Assembly (NCBI RefSeq): GCF_900100735.1
Contig: NZ_FNCJ01000006.1
Coordinates: 62,001-126,000, forward strand
Length of the DNA: 64,000 nucleotides
From: Paraburkholderia phenazinium
Lineage (GTDB): Bacteria; Pseudomonadota; Gammaproteobacteria; Burkholderiales; Burkholderiaceae
Direction: 5' to 3'
The translations under genes and the position numbers were made by a program. Positions within the stretch are counted from its first letter, which is position 1. Each line of letters opens with the position of its first letter. Positions 7,000 to 15,092 of the stretch are shown here, one piece after another. Below the pieces are notes generated by a model. It saw only the letters and a program-made list of their open reading frames with translations, was not told the origin of the DNA and did not search any database.

Positions 7000-9546
7000 T
7001 CAGTCGTTCGCGCCCGTCGTGTCGTCCAGCTCGTCCACGATCCGCAGGATGTCCGCTTCGTCCCGGGATCCGGCACCGCCGCCCCACCGCGGCTTCGCCG
7101 GTTTCACCGGTGCCAGGGCACGGGGCTGGTCCAACGGATGGGCTTCGCTCGTCGCCTTGATCCGCGACCCAGCCGATTGCTCACCGGGCTCGTCGAACGG
7201 ATCGGCCATGGCGTCCGCACGGGCGATGGTCAGCGCCACGCGCGGCAGCGGGTCCCAGGGCGGATCGATGGGTTCCGCCACGTCGTCGGCCACCCCTGCC
7301 TGGTCGTCCGGCTTCACCATGGGCTTGGGCTGGGCTTCCGGGATGTCGTTGTTCACCGTGTCGCTCAGGTCCTGGGTGCGCACCCGGTCGATGACCTGGG
7401 TCGTGGCCACGGCGGCGGAACTGAAGTTGTCGAGCAAATGCGCTACCACTTCACCAGCGTGATAGGGCACGTCGCACACGTGGTCGCACGAGCGGTGGAT
7501 CGCCCAGTGGTTGTCGGCGCTGTGCCCCACACCGACGACCACGAACACACCGCGCTGCCGCAGGGCTTCCAGGGCCGCGACGCTTTCCGGGGCGTTGTAG
7601 GTGTCGAACTGCCCGTTCTTCGTATCGCCCCCGCCCCGCACGATCGCCACGATGTCGCCTTTGTTCGGGTAGAGAACGGACAGGTGGTCCAGCGCTTCCG
7701 GCAGGTGGCCCCGGGTGTCGGTACCCTCTTTCGCCGGTTTCATGCGGATCGTGTCGGTGATGGAATAGCCACCCCGGCTCAGGCGCTTCCGGAAGTCCAG
7801 GAAGCCGTCCGAGGTGATCGCCGCCGTCGTCACGCAGAACACCCGCCCGGTGATCTCGTCCGTCGATTGGGGGACCCGCGTTTCCTCGACCGTCGGCCCC
7901 GGCTCCGCGCCAGGTGCCGTGATAACGACCGGCTTGGCCAGGATTTCGTCCATCAGGGTGTGGCGCATGTGCGGGAAGCGCGACGCGCCCATCCGCACCA
8001 GCCCTGCGGAGGTGTCACCCCCGTTGAGCGACGCGCTCGCGAAGTAGACGAACGCCTCGCGGCCCCGGCGGATCACCAGGTGATCCTTCACCGTGACAGC
8101 GTTCCCGCCCGCCAGGGTGTCCACGTAGTCCAGGGTGCGCGGGTCGATGGTCGGCAGGCAGACCACGTTGCAGCAGTTCTGGATCAGGGTATCGACCGCG
8201 AACGCGTTCTTGCCCCTGGCGTAGAGCGAGGTGATGCTTTGGGTCAGGAAGACGTTGATGTGGCCGTAGCCCCGGGAGATGTCGATCCAGCTCGAATCGT
8301 CCATGCTGGAGCCGTCGGCGGTGAGGATCTTCTGCGCTTCGTCGTGCAGCTCGCCGGTGAAGCGATGGACGCCGTAGACCACGCGCTGGCCGTTCTCCAC
8401 CAGGGTGTCGCGGAGGTGCTGCGCCCCACGGATGATGTCGTGGTATTGCATGCGCAGGATCTCTGTGATGAACAGCGCAGCTTCCCCGTAGGCGTGGGTC
8501 GGCATGTCCAGGACGATGAAGCGCTGCTGTACGTACACCAGGTCATGCCAGTCGAGGCCGAATGCGGTGTCCGCGCAGAACGACCGACGCAGTTTCGGGT
8601 TTTCGTAGAACGGTCGGGTGATGGTGAGCAGGCTGGCCACGTGCCAGGCGTATTGCTCGAAAATCTTGGTGTCGTCGGTGGTGGTCAGCGTCACCATGGT
8701 CGGAGGTCCGTTGGCCACCCGGGTCAGAATGTCCGTCGTCTTCCCCTTTTTCGCGGACGGGTCTTTCGCGAAATGCAGGACGGAGAACACGTAAGCCCCC
8801 TTCTCCCGGGCGCGCAACGCTTCCATGGTCTCGTCCGCGGCGTCGTGCTCCTCGGGCGTCGTGTAGAGCGCGCGGAACCGGTGGGCCTGCTTGTAGCGCG
8901 CGTAGAACTTGAGCGGCTCGTTCAGGTAGAGGAACAGGTCCGCAAAGGTCGGCTCCCGACGTTCCACGTCCCGGATGAACCGTGCGATCAGCACCGCATC
9001 GGTCACGCCCTCGCTGCCCCAGTAGGCCTCACCGCCCTTGATCTTGGCGCTGTACAACGTGAGGAAGTCGCGCAGCTTCTGGAAGGACCAGCCCGCCAGG
9101 AGGTTGCAGGGCGTGGAGTCGTCCGCCGGTCCGAGGATCACGGACCCGGCCAGACGCCGACAGACGTTCGCGTAGTCGCCCTTGGCGACGTCGGTCACCA
9201 GCATGGCCACGCGTGCGTCGTGCAGGCGCTTCAGGATGGTGATGCCGGTGCTGGTGGTCTTGCCCGTCCCGGTGCCGCCCAGGATCATCAACGACGTGCA
9301 GGCGTCGCGGAACGTCAGCGACCGTTCCACCGCCAGGGTCCGACCGTCCGGGGATGCGGGCGTGGTGTACGACGCCAGGACCTGACCGGCCAGCGGCATG
9401 GTCGGGTCGAGGTCCGTGGGAACCTGAACAGGTGCCAGGGCACGTTCGACCGCCAAAGGTTCGACCACGGGGGCGGGTGCTGCTTCGGGGGTCGGGGTGG
9501 AACTGCGACGGAACAGGCTGAGTACAGCGGCGGCGATCTTCTTCAT
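7000..9546 (-). CDS. VirD4-like ATPase fused to an exonuclease VII large-subunit-like domain
   Basis: 848 aa. Residues 90-99 are a Walker A (GGTGTGKTTS). Further on, a VirD4/TraG-type core is recognisable, with INVFLTQS as the sensor strand, but the usual Walker B DE is not in its normal place (QRVVYGVHRF). Around residues 560-705 a different fold appears whose three landmarks match XseA, the large subunit of exonuclease VII: VTTAAITSDG (family VTSPTGAAIRD), AIVRGGGDT (family GRGGGS) and VVGVGHSADN (family SAVGHE-x-D). The proposed catalytic Asp, Arg, His and Asp are all kept. The last 140 residues are acidic, Pro-rich linker. Start at 9546 after GAGGAGAGGACC, 25 bp downstream of the RHH gene. 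This suggests an ATPase that moves DNA and processes single strands during transfer; I know no established family with this fusion. Confidence 0.7.
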   Translation of the reverse strand: MKKIAAAVLSLFRRSSTPTPEAAPAPVVEPLAVERALAPVQVPTDLDPTMPLAGQVLASYTTPASPDGRTLAVERSLTFRDACTSLMILGGTGTGKTTSTGITILKRLHDARVAMLVTDVAKGDYANVCRRLAGSVILGPADDSTPCNLLAGWSFQKLRDFLTLYSAKIKGGEAYWGSEGVTDAVLIARFIRDVERREPTFADLFLYLNEPLKFYARYKQAHRFRALYTTPEEHDAADETMEALRAREKGAYVFSVLHFAKDPSAKKGKTTDILTRVANGPPTMVTLTTTDDTKIFEQYAWHVASLLTITRPFYENPKLRRSFCADTAFGLDWHDLVYVQQRFIVLDMPTHAYGEAALFITEILRMQYHDIIRGAQHLRDTLVENGQRVVYGVHRFTGELHDEAQKILTADGSSMDDSSWIDISRGYGHINVFLTQSITSLYARGKNAFAVDTLIQNCCNVVCLPTIDPRTLDYVDTLAGGNAVTVKDHLVIRRGREAFVYFASASLNGGDTSAGLVRMGASRFPHMRHTLMDEILAKPVVITAPGAEPGPTVEETRVPQSTDEITGRVFCVTTAAITSDGFLDFRKRLSRGGYSITDTIRMKPAKEGTDTRGHLPEALDHLSVLYPNKGDIVAIVRGGGDTKNGQFDTYNAPESVAALEALRQRGVFVVVGVGHSADNHWAIHRSCDHVCDVPYHAGEVVAHLLDNFSSAAVATTQVIDRVRTQDLSDTVNNDIPEAQPKPMVKPDDQAGVADDVAEPIDPPWDPLPRVALTIARADAMADPFDEPGEQSAGSRIKATSEAHPLDQPRALAPVKPAKPRWGGGAGSRDEADILRIVDELDDTTGAND
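7110..7121. repeat. Palindrome copy in the 3' part of the fusion gene (centre AG)
   Basis: Perfect copy encoding part of a Pro/Ala-rich linker (RALAPV). The same peptide and palindrome recur near the N-terminus of the same gene at 9432. Confidence 0.75.
9432..9443. repeat. Palindrome copy in the 5' part of the fusion gene (centre AG)
   Basis: Perfect copy encoding a Pro/Ala-rich linker (RALAPV) before the ATPase domain. Tolerance of the motif in linkers suggests selection on DNA rather than on protein. Confidence 0.75.
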
Positions 9547-9571
9547 GGTCCTCTCCTCGGGGTGCAGCGGT

Positions 9572-9976
9572 TCAGGCGGCTTTGGCGGTCTTGATGTCCT
9601 GAACGATTCTGAGCACCTCGTCCAGGGTGCCCACCACGACCTCGAACTTCTTGTCGGACTCGATCATCATGGTCGAGCGAACCTGCCGTTCGACCTGCGC
9701 GGCCCGCTTTTCCAGAGCGGCCATGGCGTCGGTCACGGCCTGCTTGATGACGGCGGCCTGCGATTGGATCGTTTCCGCCTGGAACTGCTCCTGCATCTGC
9801 AGCATGGCCTGCTGCTCTTCGTGAACGCGACGGAACCCCTGGATCCGGTCCATCGTCGCTTCATGGATGTATTCGCTGACGGTCATGCCCGCCATTTCGG
9901 CAGCGGCTTCGAGGTCTTTGGCCTCGGTTGCGGTGAAGCGACTGTGCTTGGGAATGTTGCGCGGGGCGCGTGCCAT
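9572..9976 (-). CDS. Ribbon-helix-helix relaxosome protein (MobC/TrwA-like) with coiled coil
   Basis: 134 aa. Residues 1-50 fit a ribbon-helix-helix DNA-binding fold as in MobC, TrwA and TraJ-type accessory proteins: basic start, a strand at SRFTAT, helix EAKDLEAAAEMAG, turn, helix SEYIHEATMDRI. Residues 50-134 form a long helix or coiled coil rich in Gln, Glu and Ala. Such proteins bind oriT, bend DNA for the relaxase and often repress their own operon. AGGAGA marks the ATG at 9974-9976. First gene of the transfer block, facing the putative oriT. Confidence 0.65.
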   Translation of the reverse strand: MARAPRNIPKHSRFTATEAKDLEAAAEMAGMTVSEYIHEATMDRIQGFRRVHEEQQAMLQMQEQFQAETIQSQAAVIKQAVTDAMAALEKRAAQVERQVRSTMMIESDKKFEVVVGTLDEVLRIVQDIKTAKAA

Positions 9977-10016
9977 GGTCTTCTCCTGGTTGCTTGTGGT
10001 TGGGCTGCTCCAGACC

Positions 10017-10044
10017 AACCTACCAGGGCTTTCAGGCTTGTCCA
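10017..10044 (-). promoter_or_regulatory. Promoter of the relaxosome gene
   Basis: TGGACA (10039-10044), 16 bp, TAGGTT (10017-10022). The GTAGAC repeats begin 47 bp upstream and could be the operator of the encoded RHH protein. Confidence 0.55.
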
Positions 10045-10090
10045 GCGTTTGGCCTGAAATCCAGGGCTCGAGCCGACGAACGGTCAACCC

Positions 10091-10231
10091 GTAGACGGCG
10101 TAGACGCCCTGGAATGCTTGTCGGGCTTGGATCGTGGGTTTTTGGGGATTGCTTTTCGTCTACGGCACGTAGACGGCGAAGGGTCAGGCGGAGCATGGCT
10201 CGGAGCAGGTTTTCACGCCTTGGACGTCTAC
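10091..10231. repeat. GTAGAC/GTCTAC repeat cluster
   Basis: Direct copies at 10091, 10100 and 10169 and inverted copies at 10158 and 10226. The pair 10158/10169 forms a short palindrome (GTCTACGGCACGTAGAC). The arrangement is typical of binding sites for a small relaxosome protein. Confidence 0.55.
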
Positions 10232-11065
10232 CCACCGAAGGTGCGATGGGTGTGTATTCGATCTGGGGGTAGCATCCGATCCCAAAAGCGTCAGTTTCAG
10301 TTTTTCAACGCGCAGGGAAAGGATGACTACTCACAGCAATCGACACATGCTTCAGCATGAGCTTCACCGCTTTTCGCTTCCGCTTCCGCCTCTCCGCGCT
10401 TCTCCCCCACGCGACTCCGCTGTACCGTCGCGTCGCCCTTCCCCCGCTGTTCCCCGTCGCCTCACCAGGGGATCAGCCCTCGCCGTCCAGGTTAGGTCCC
10501 TCGTTTTTAGTTTCTCGGTGGACCAGCCCCGATCTCGCAGAGCGGGAGCCAGACCACCGTGACGTTCCGGGTTCGCCGTACCAGGGGAGCGACCCATGCT
10601 GCCCTGGGGGTTGGTCTGCGTGTTGGTACGACCGCTTCCTCCGCAGGAGGTCGGACCAACCCAGCAGGAGGTGGTGGGGGTCGCCGTTGGGGTTGCCTCG
10701 CCGTTCCGTCGAACGTGCAGCGTTCACAGCGAGCCCGACCGTTCAGGGAGCAGCGACGCGGAGGGACGGTGAGGCGGACGTTCGCATTTGACGTTGGGGT
10801 GGGCGTCGCCCGGTGGTCCGCCCCAGCGGATGCGCGCAGCGCCCGGGCGTCGCTTCGGTGTACACCGGTGAGCAGCACCGGGTGCCGTGGGGTCCGTGAG
10901 ACGTGCGATGCGCCCGCGAGGGCGATCCATCGCCGTCGATGAAGCGACCGGACGTGGCGGTAAAGGGACCCAACGGGGACCTGGACCGTCCGGACGGCGC
11001 GCGACGGGGATGGTCGAACGAACGGCGCAGCCGTCGAGGACCGCCACCGTCGTTGCTGGTGGGAC

Positions 11066-11175
11066 CGGTATGACGCTGGCATGTGTCGTTCAGCGTCGGT
11101 CCCTGTCGTCGCCGCGCAGCGGTCCCGGTCAAACCCGTTTGAGCGGTATGACGCTGGCATCTTGCGTCATGCCGG
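11066..11175. repeat. 17-bp direct repeat plus hairpin in candidate oriT
   Basis: CGGTATGACGCTGGCAT occurs at 11066-11082 and 11144-11160. The second copy pairs with GCGTCATGCCG just downstream, giving an 11-bp stem with one mismatch and a 9-nt loop. Such an inverted repeat commonly sits next to a relaxase nick site. Confidence 0.5.
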
Positions 11176-11520
11176 GTCTGCCGCCGTGCCGTTGCGCTTG
11201 CGCCTGCCGCCCTTCCCCTCCCGATCCGCCCACCCCGCTGAACCCATCCCACGTCACGCTCCCCGACTGAGAACGGACCAACACCACGCGTCGAAACGCG
11301 AACGGCAACGCTCCATGGTCCAGCAGGTCCCGCCCATCTCCCGCATGCACGGCAGAACCGTCCTCCGTACCTGTACAGAGAAACGCCTGAACCGGTGCGC
11401 GGGACACCGCGCAACAGGACCTGCAGCCCGCGCGGCGAGCGCGGAAGGTCCGTTCGTCCTGGCCCGGCCGGCGAGGCCGAAGGGGTTCCTGGTGGTGCCG
11501 TCCGGCGAATCCCACGGACG

Positions 11521-11572
11521 GTGCCAGGGCACGGCTTGAAAGGCTTGCAGAGCTTGATCGACCTGCTAGGTT
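11521..11572 (+). promoter_or_regulatory. Palindrome and promoter of the rightward operon
   Basis: A perfect palindrome (11521-11532, centre AG) is followed after 12 bp by -35 TTGCAG (11545-11550), 16 bp, and -10 TAGGTT (11567-11572). Confidence 0.6.
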
Positions 11573-11630
11573 GGGGTCATGCCGTCGCTCCGGCGACGCA
11601 CGCTTTTCAACAAAACCCAGGAGACCGACC

Positions 11631-11840
11631 ATGCCGACCAAACCCACGACCGCTGCCCCGCTCGCCTTCCAGGATGGCAACAGCAAAACGACCATCCGCC
11701 TGACCCTTGAGGCCAAACTGGCGGTGAGCCGCAAGGCCAAAGCCCTGGGGTGCCCGGAGGCGGAGGTCATTCGTCGCGCGATCGACAGCTACTGCCAGGT
11801 GGGGTCCCGCTCCACCGTGCTGTCCGACGAGGAGGCGTAA
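11631..11840 (+). CDS. Ribbon-helix-helix (CopG-like) protein, 69 aa
   Basis: The stretch KTTIRLTLEAKLAVSRKAKALGC followed by a helix EAEVIRRAIDSYCQ fits a ribbon-helix-helix dimer that binds DNA through a beta-strand. CAGGAG before the ATG at 11631 gives the start. It is 3 bp ahead of the HNH-like gene and is likely the autoregulator of this three-gene operon, or part of the relaxosome given its location beside the candidate oriT. Confidence 0.65.
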   Translation: MPTKPTTAAPLAFQDGNSKTTIRLTLEAKLAVSRKAKALGCPEAEVIRRAIDSYCQVGSRSTVLSDEEA

Positions 11841-11843
11841 CCC

Positions 11844-13211
11844 ATGGTCAAGCCGTTCCAACGCATGCCCGGTTCCACCCAGGTGGACGACCTGGACGAT
11901 TTCGACCTGGCCGAAGCGGCGTACGACATGCCCGAGGCCTGGCCGGAGGACGTTGCGCCCCTGCCTGCGGACGACGGCGATCTGCCGCCGCTGCGGGAAT
12001 ACCTCATGTCGTTGCTCGCCGCGAAAAGCCAGAAGCCCCGCCAGGTGGTGAACAGCGTGGACTGGCTGAAGGACGTGTTGTCGAGCGCCCAGGGCGGAAC
12101 TTGCGCCTACTGCGGGTTCAAGGTCGTCCGTGCCAAAGCGGGGACCGCCGACGCACGACGCGCGGCGCAAGACCTGCTGATCCCCCTGGAGTCGGGCGGG
12201 ACCTTCGCCCAGGCGAACCGGGTGGTCGCCTGCGAAGTCTGCGTGAAACGCAAGCGGACCCAGGACTGGCTCTCCTTCAGGCTGGCCGTGAACCGTTCGA
12301 CGCTCATCGCCGCACGGCGGGAGGCCCTCCTCACCTCCGGGAACCACGTACTGCCGCTGTCGGTGAAGGGTGAAGCTGCTGGGCGAGCAACGCTGGCCCA
12401 GCGCTGGCGCTACCCGCGATTCCCCGTCATGGCCCAAGTGTTCGACACCGCCGGTTACCTGGGGTGGGACACCCGCGACCTCTCGAGCGAGCGCGGGGGC
12501 GAGGTTCGAGCCCGTCTGCGTTTCGAGTTCCAGGGTCGTGACCTCTCCCGGGGCCGCTTTGCCCTGTTCGAAATCCCACGGGACCGCTGGCACGAGGCGG
12601 CCTGGGCGTTGATCGAGGAGAACGCGCTGCTGCTCCGGCCGGACATGAGCGAGCGTGCCCAGGTGGCCCACCCGCCCTTCACGCCCGAGCCGATGACGAA
12701 CGAGCACCTGGAGCGCTGGTGGGTGGTGCTCACGGGGGAACGCTGGTTGCAGGAGTCCATCCGGGTCGCCCGCTGGTCGGCCCAAGCCAAGCCGGGTCAG
12801 AAGGTCTTCGCGGCCCAGCGCCGGGAAGCGCTGCGCATGAAGCCGTACGACGACGCACGTGAGCGCGTGGCCCGGCTGCACGAGAGCGTGCGCAACGGGA
12901 CGTTGCCACCGGTCGAGCCGCGCCCGTCGAGCGTTGCTCCGGTTCTGCCGTCCAACGACACCACGCGCCTGCTGTCCCCCGCGATGCGGACGATGCTGGA
13001 CCAGGCCGCCGAACGCCAGAAGGATTTCCTGGCGGCGGTGCGGGACGGTCGTCCGCTCCCCCGGCTGATCGATCCCCTCCTCGTTGCCGTAGCACCAGAG
13101 CCCACGCCGGAACGCAAGGCCCTGTCCCCGGCGTTGAAGTCCAGCCTGGACGCGTCGAAAGCCCGTATGCAAGCCCTCATCAACGCAAGCTCCACCGGAG
13201 ACCAACCGTGA
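11844..13211 (+). CDS. HNH-like zinc protein lacking the central histidine, 455 aa
   Basis: Residues 75-135 have the frame of an HNH nuclease: CAYC, then DLLIPLESGG, then NRVVACEVC and a basic KRKRTQDW. The first metal-binding His (normally D-H-x-x-P) is replaced by Leu, so cleavage activity may be lost while the zinc knuckle remains. The rest (residues 150-455) is not recognised; it has many Arg/Glu helices and could bind DNA. Middle gene of the operon; its stop overlaps the next start (GTGA). Confidence 0.6.
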   Translation: MVKPFQRMPGSTQVDDLDDFDLAEAAYDMPEAWPEDVAPLPADDGDLPPLREYLMSLLAAKSQKPRQVVNSVDWLKDVLSSAQGGTCAYCGFKVVRAKAGTADARRAAQDLLIPLESGGTFAQANRVVACEVCVKRKRTQDWLSFRLAVNRSTLIAARREALLTSGNHVLPLSVKGEAAGRATLAQRWRYPRFPVMAQVFDTAGYLGWDTRDLSSERGGEVRARLRFEFQGRDLSRGRFALFEIPRDRWHEAAWALIEENALLLRPDMSERAQVAHPPFTPEPMTNEHLERWWVVLTGERWLQESIRVARWSAQAKPGQKVFAAQRREALRMKPYDDARERVARLHESVRNGTLPPVEPRPSSVAPVLPSNDTTRLLSPAMRTMLDQAAERQKDFLAAVRDGRPLPRLIDPLLVAVAPEPTPERKALSPALKSSLDASKARMQALINASSTGDQP

Positions 13212-13975
13212 GCCAGCCCAAACGCACCATCCACCGCGTGACGACGAGCCAGGACCCGCACGCCTACATCTACGCCTGGCTGGTCGATCTGGCCGGCCGT
13301 CGCCTCTCCCAGCGTGACGTGTTCGTGCCGGACTGGGTAGACCCCAACTGGTTCGACATGGAGCGGGTGGGGTTCTACTTCACCGTGCCCAGCGAGCATT
13401 GGTCCGCGGTGCTGGTGCGGGGCTCCGACGAGACCGTGGCGATGGTGGAGTCGATGGAAGCGGACATCGCCGAACACGAGCAGGACCCGGAGTACGACCG
13501 GCGACAGCTTGCCCGGGAGCGCCTGAAGGTGCGAGGCTTACGCAAGCATGAAAAGTTGCCGTCCCTCGAAACGGCCCTGGCCGACCATGAGCAGGACCCG
13601 ACGTACGACCGTCGCCGCCTGGCCCGGGAACGTCAGCAGGTCCACGCCCTGCGCAAACGTGGTGGGCTGGTGTCGCACGCGGAGCTGCACGCGCAGGCGA
13701 CTTGCCTTCTCGATGGGACGTTCGCGCAGCGGTCGCAGATCGGCAAGTACCGCGTGTTCCGCTCGGTCGCCGTCGAGGTGGAGGCCTTCGCCGACATGCT
13801 GGCCGATCAGGCGGACTGGCTCATCATCCCGGTCATTCCCGCGTTCTCGTGGAAGGAAGTGCCACCCGAGTTCCCGGTGGACGATCCCCGGTACGGGTCG
13901 CCCATGGTCCACGCGGAGACGCGGACGCCCTGCCCGTGGCAACCGCTGGTCCAGGAACGCGGGGTGTTCGTCTGA
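13208..13975 (+). CDS. Unknown protein with an internal duplication, 255 aa
   Basis: Starts with GTG overlapping the previous stop, with GGAGACCAACC as ribosome site, so it is translationally coupled. Residues 85-150 hold two tandem copies of a charged unit (EHEQDPEYDRRQLARER and DHEQDPTYDRRRLARER). The flanks are mixed alpha-beta with many Trp and Pro. No known family recognised. Terminated at 14021-14040. Confidence 0.7.
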   Translation: MSQPKRTIHRVTTSQDPHAYIYAWLVDLAGRRLSQRDVFVPDWVDPNWFDMERVGFYFTVPSEHWSAVLVRGSDETVAMVESMEADIAEHEQDPEYDRRQLARERLKVRGLRKHEKLPSLETALADHEQDPTYDRRRLARERQQVHALRKRGGLVSHAELHAQATCLLDGTFAQRSQIGKYRVFRSVAVEVEAFADMLADQADWLIIPVIPAFSWKEVPPEFPVDDPRYGSPMVHAETRTPCPWQPLVQERGVFV

Positions 13976-14020
13976 CGGTGTGCGGAGGAGCGATGCGTTG
14001 GGGCGGGCCACCAATGGAAA

Positions 14021-14040
14021 GCGGCGCCCTAGGGCGCCGC
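14021..14040 (+). terminator. Terminator of the rightward operon
   Basis: Perfect 10-bp self-complementary GC stem (GCGGCGCCCT/AGGGCGCCGC) flanked by AAA and TTT, so it may work in both directions, also for the ankyrin gene ending at 14083. Confidence 0.8.
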
Positions 14041-14082
14041 TTTGCTGTCTCCTCCTCGTTGTTCGTGTTCGGCTCCCCGGCC

Positions 14083-14418
14083 TTACGCGGCCAGGGCCAG
14101 GTTGTGCTTGATCGGCATCGCGTTCCGGAGCATGTTCAGGAACGAGTCGCTCACCACGCCCACGGCCTTGTCCAGCACCGTGTCACCGTTCTTGTCGGTG
14201 ACGCTGAGCATGCTGGACTTGCTACCGCCCAGCATCAGGATCGCAGCGGCGGCGGCCTTCTTGTTGCGAGCCACGGCCACGTCGAGCCAGGTATCGCCGT
14301 CGATGTTGCGCCCGGCCAGGTCAACGCCGGCGTCACGCATAGCCTTGATGGCCTTCGCATCGTCGCGGATGATCGCGGCCATCATGCGGGTGTTCAGGTT
14401 CAGGGAAGTGGTGGTCAT
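14083..14418 (-). CDS. Small ankyrin-repeat protein, 111 aa
   Basis: About three ankyrin units: AIIRDDAKAIKAMRDAGVDL, then DGDTWLDVAVARNKKAAAAAIL, then NGDTVLDKAV. Ankyrin repeats form stacked helices that bind proteins. GAGGAG precedes the ATG. It uses the class-B upstream module shared with three other genes. The C-terminus (LALAA) has no basic tag. Confidence 0.75.
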   Translation of the reverse strand: MTTTSLNLNTRMMAAIIRDDAKAIKAMRDAGVDLAGRNIDGDTWLDVAVARNKKAAAAAILMLGGSKSSMLSVTDKNGDTVLDKAVGVVSDSFLNMLRNAMPIKHNLALAA

Positions 14419-14439
14419 GGTGTGCTCCTCGGGTTGTGC

Positions 14440-14574
14440 CGGCAGGTCGTTTCAACGTTCTGCCCATACGTACATGGTTGCTCTAGTTTGGGGGTCAGTC
14501 AAATACGGCTGTCATACCGGCCATTGTATGTTTTGATGGGTTGAGCAGAGCTATAGCCATGGGTGCCCTGGCAC
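14440..14574 (-). promoter_or_regulatory. Class-B regulatory module, copy 1
   Basis: From the distal end: palindrome (14563-14574, centre CT), GCTATAGC (14550-14557), an A-rich tract with ATACAATGG, then TTTGACTGACCCCC and a TAGAGC box (14480-14486 on the plus strand as gctctag). Order and several words match the modules before 21308, 31064 and 40663. Confidence 0.5.
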
Positions 14575-15092
14575 GGGTCGGGCTTGTACATCATGGGGTC
14601 GGGCACGTTTGGCATGGGTCGGGGTGGATGGTATGGGACAGTGGTCCTGGTGGTGGATCGTCCCCCCTGTGTGACCACACCACAACGAAACGTCAACACC
14701 GTTATGGATCGCTGGCGCTTCCGGGGTGAAAGGCGACCTTCGGCCCGAGCACCTGCCGGTCCGTTGTTTTCCATCGAGCACCCCACCGCTCCCCACGGTT
14801 CCAGGCGTCAGCGGTTTTCCAGCCTGGCCAGAGGCCCAGGTGGTTTGGGGGGTTGCCTCCGGTTCCGGTCTTCCTCCCACCCGGGTCCTGGCACGGCTTC
14901 ACCGGTTCACCGTTCTTCCCCAGTTTCACCGTTCACCGTCCGATTCACCAACCGACCGCATGAGGGGGTGCCGGGCGCCAGCCCGGCGAGGTGGGCGATA
15001 CGTGAACCGCAAGCCCGGGCCGGCGAGGCCCGGGGTGTCGCGATGATGGACGGTTGGGGGTGGTGTACGGCGCCCGGTGGTGCTCCGGCCGC
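14575..15092. other. Intergenic stretch without a gene
   Basis: No plausible gene. Holds a degenerate palindrome half (GTCCTGGCAC near 14885) and a roughly 50-bp GC-rich segment at 14816-14865 (CCTGGCCAGAGGCCCAGG then TTGCCTCCGG) that recurs at 16308-16358. Confidence 0.5.

Larger units (their letters stand above)
9977..11520. other. Gene-free region, candidate oriT
   Basis: About 1.5 kb without a convincing gene between the leftward relaxosome gene and a rightward operon. It holds the promoter at 10017-10044, five GTAGAC units in both orientations (10091, 10100, 10158 reverse, 10169, 10226 reverse), a long imperfect inverted repeat around 10609-10661 and a repeat/hairpin pair at 11066-11175. 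Overlapping long frames on both strands (10360-11540) are Arg/Pro/Gly-rich without ribosome sites. By analogy with R388, where oriT lies upstream of trwA, this is the most likely oriT. No nic site is recognisable. Confidence 0.5.

Noticed and set aside
3640..9546. Either large ATPase as the VirB4-type pilus ATPase.
   Set aside because: The first has N-terminal membrane segments and coupling-protein motif order; the second has the VirD4-like core. VirB4 landmarks were not seen, and no other channel genes are in the window.
6952..9594. 880-codon rightward frame opposite the ATPase-nuclease fusion gene.
   Set aside because: His/Arg/Gln-rich antisense translation, no ribosome site; the leftward gene has clear motifs.
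10360..11540. Long overlapping reading frames on both strands in the candidate oriT region.
   Set aside because: Arg/Pro/Gly/Ser-rich translations in several frames at once, no ribosome sites, no similarity to anything; typical of high-GC non-coding DNA.
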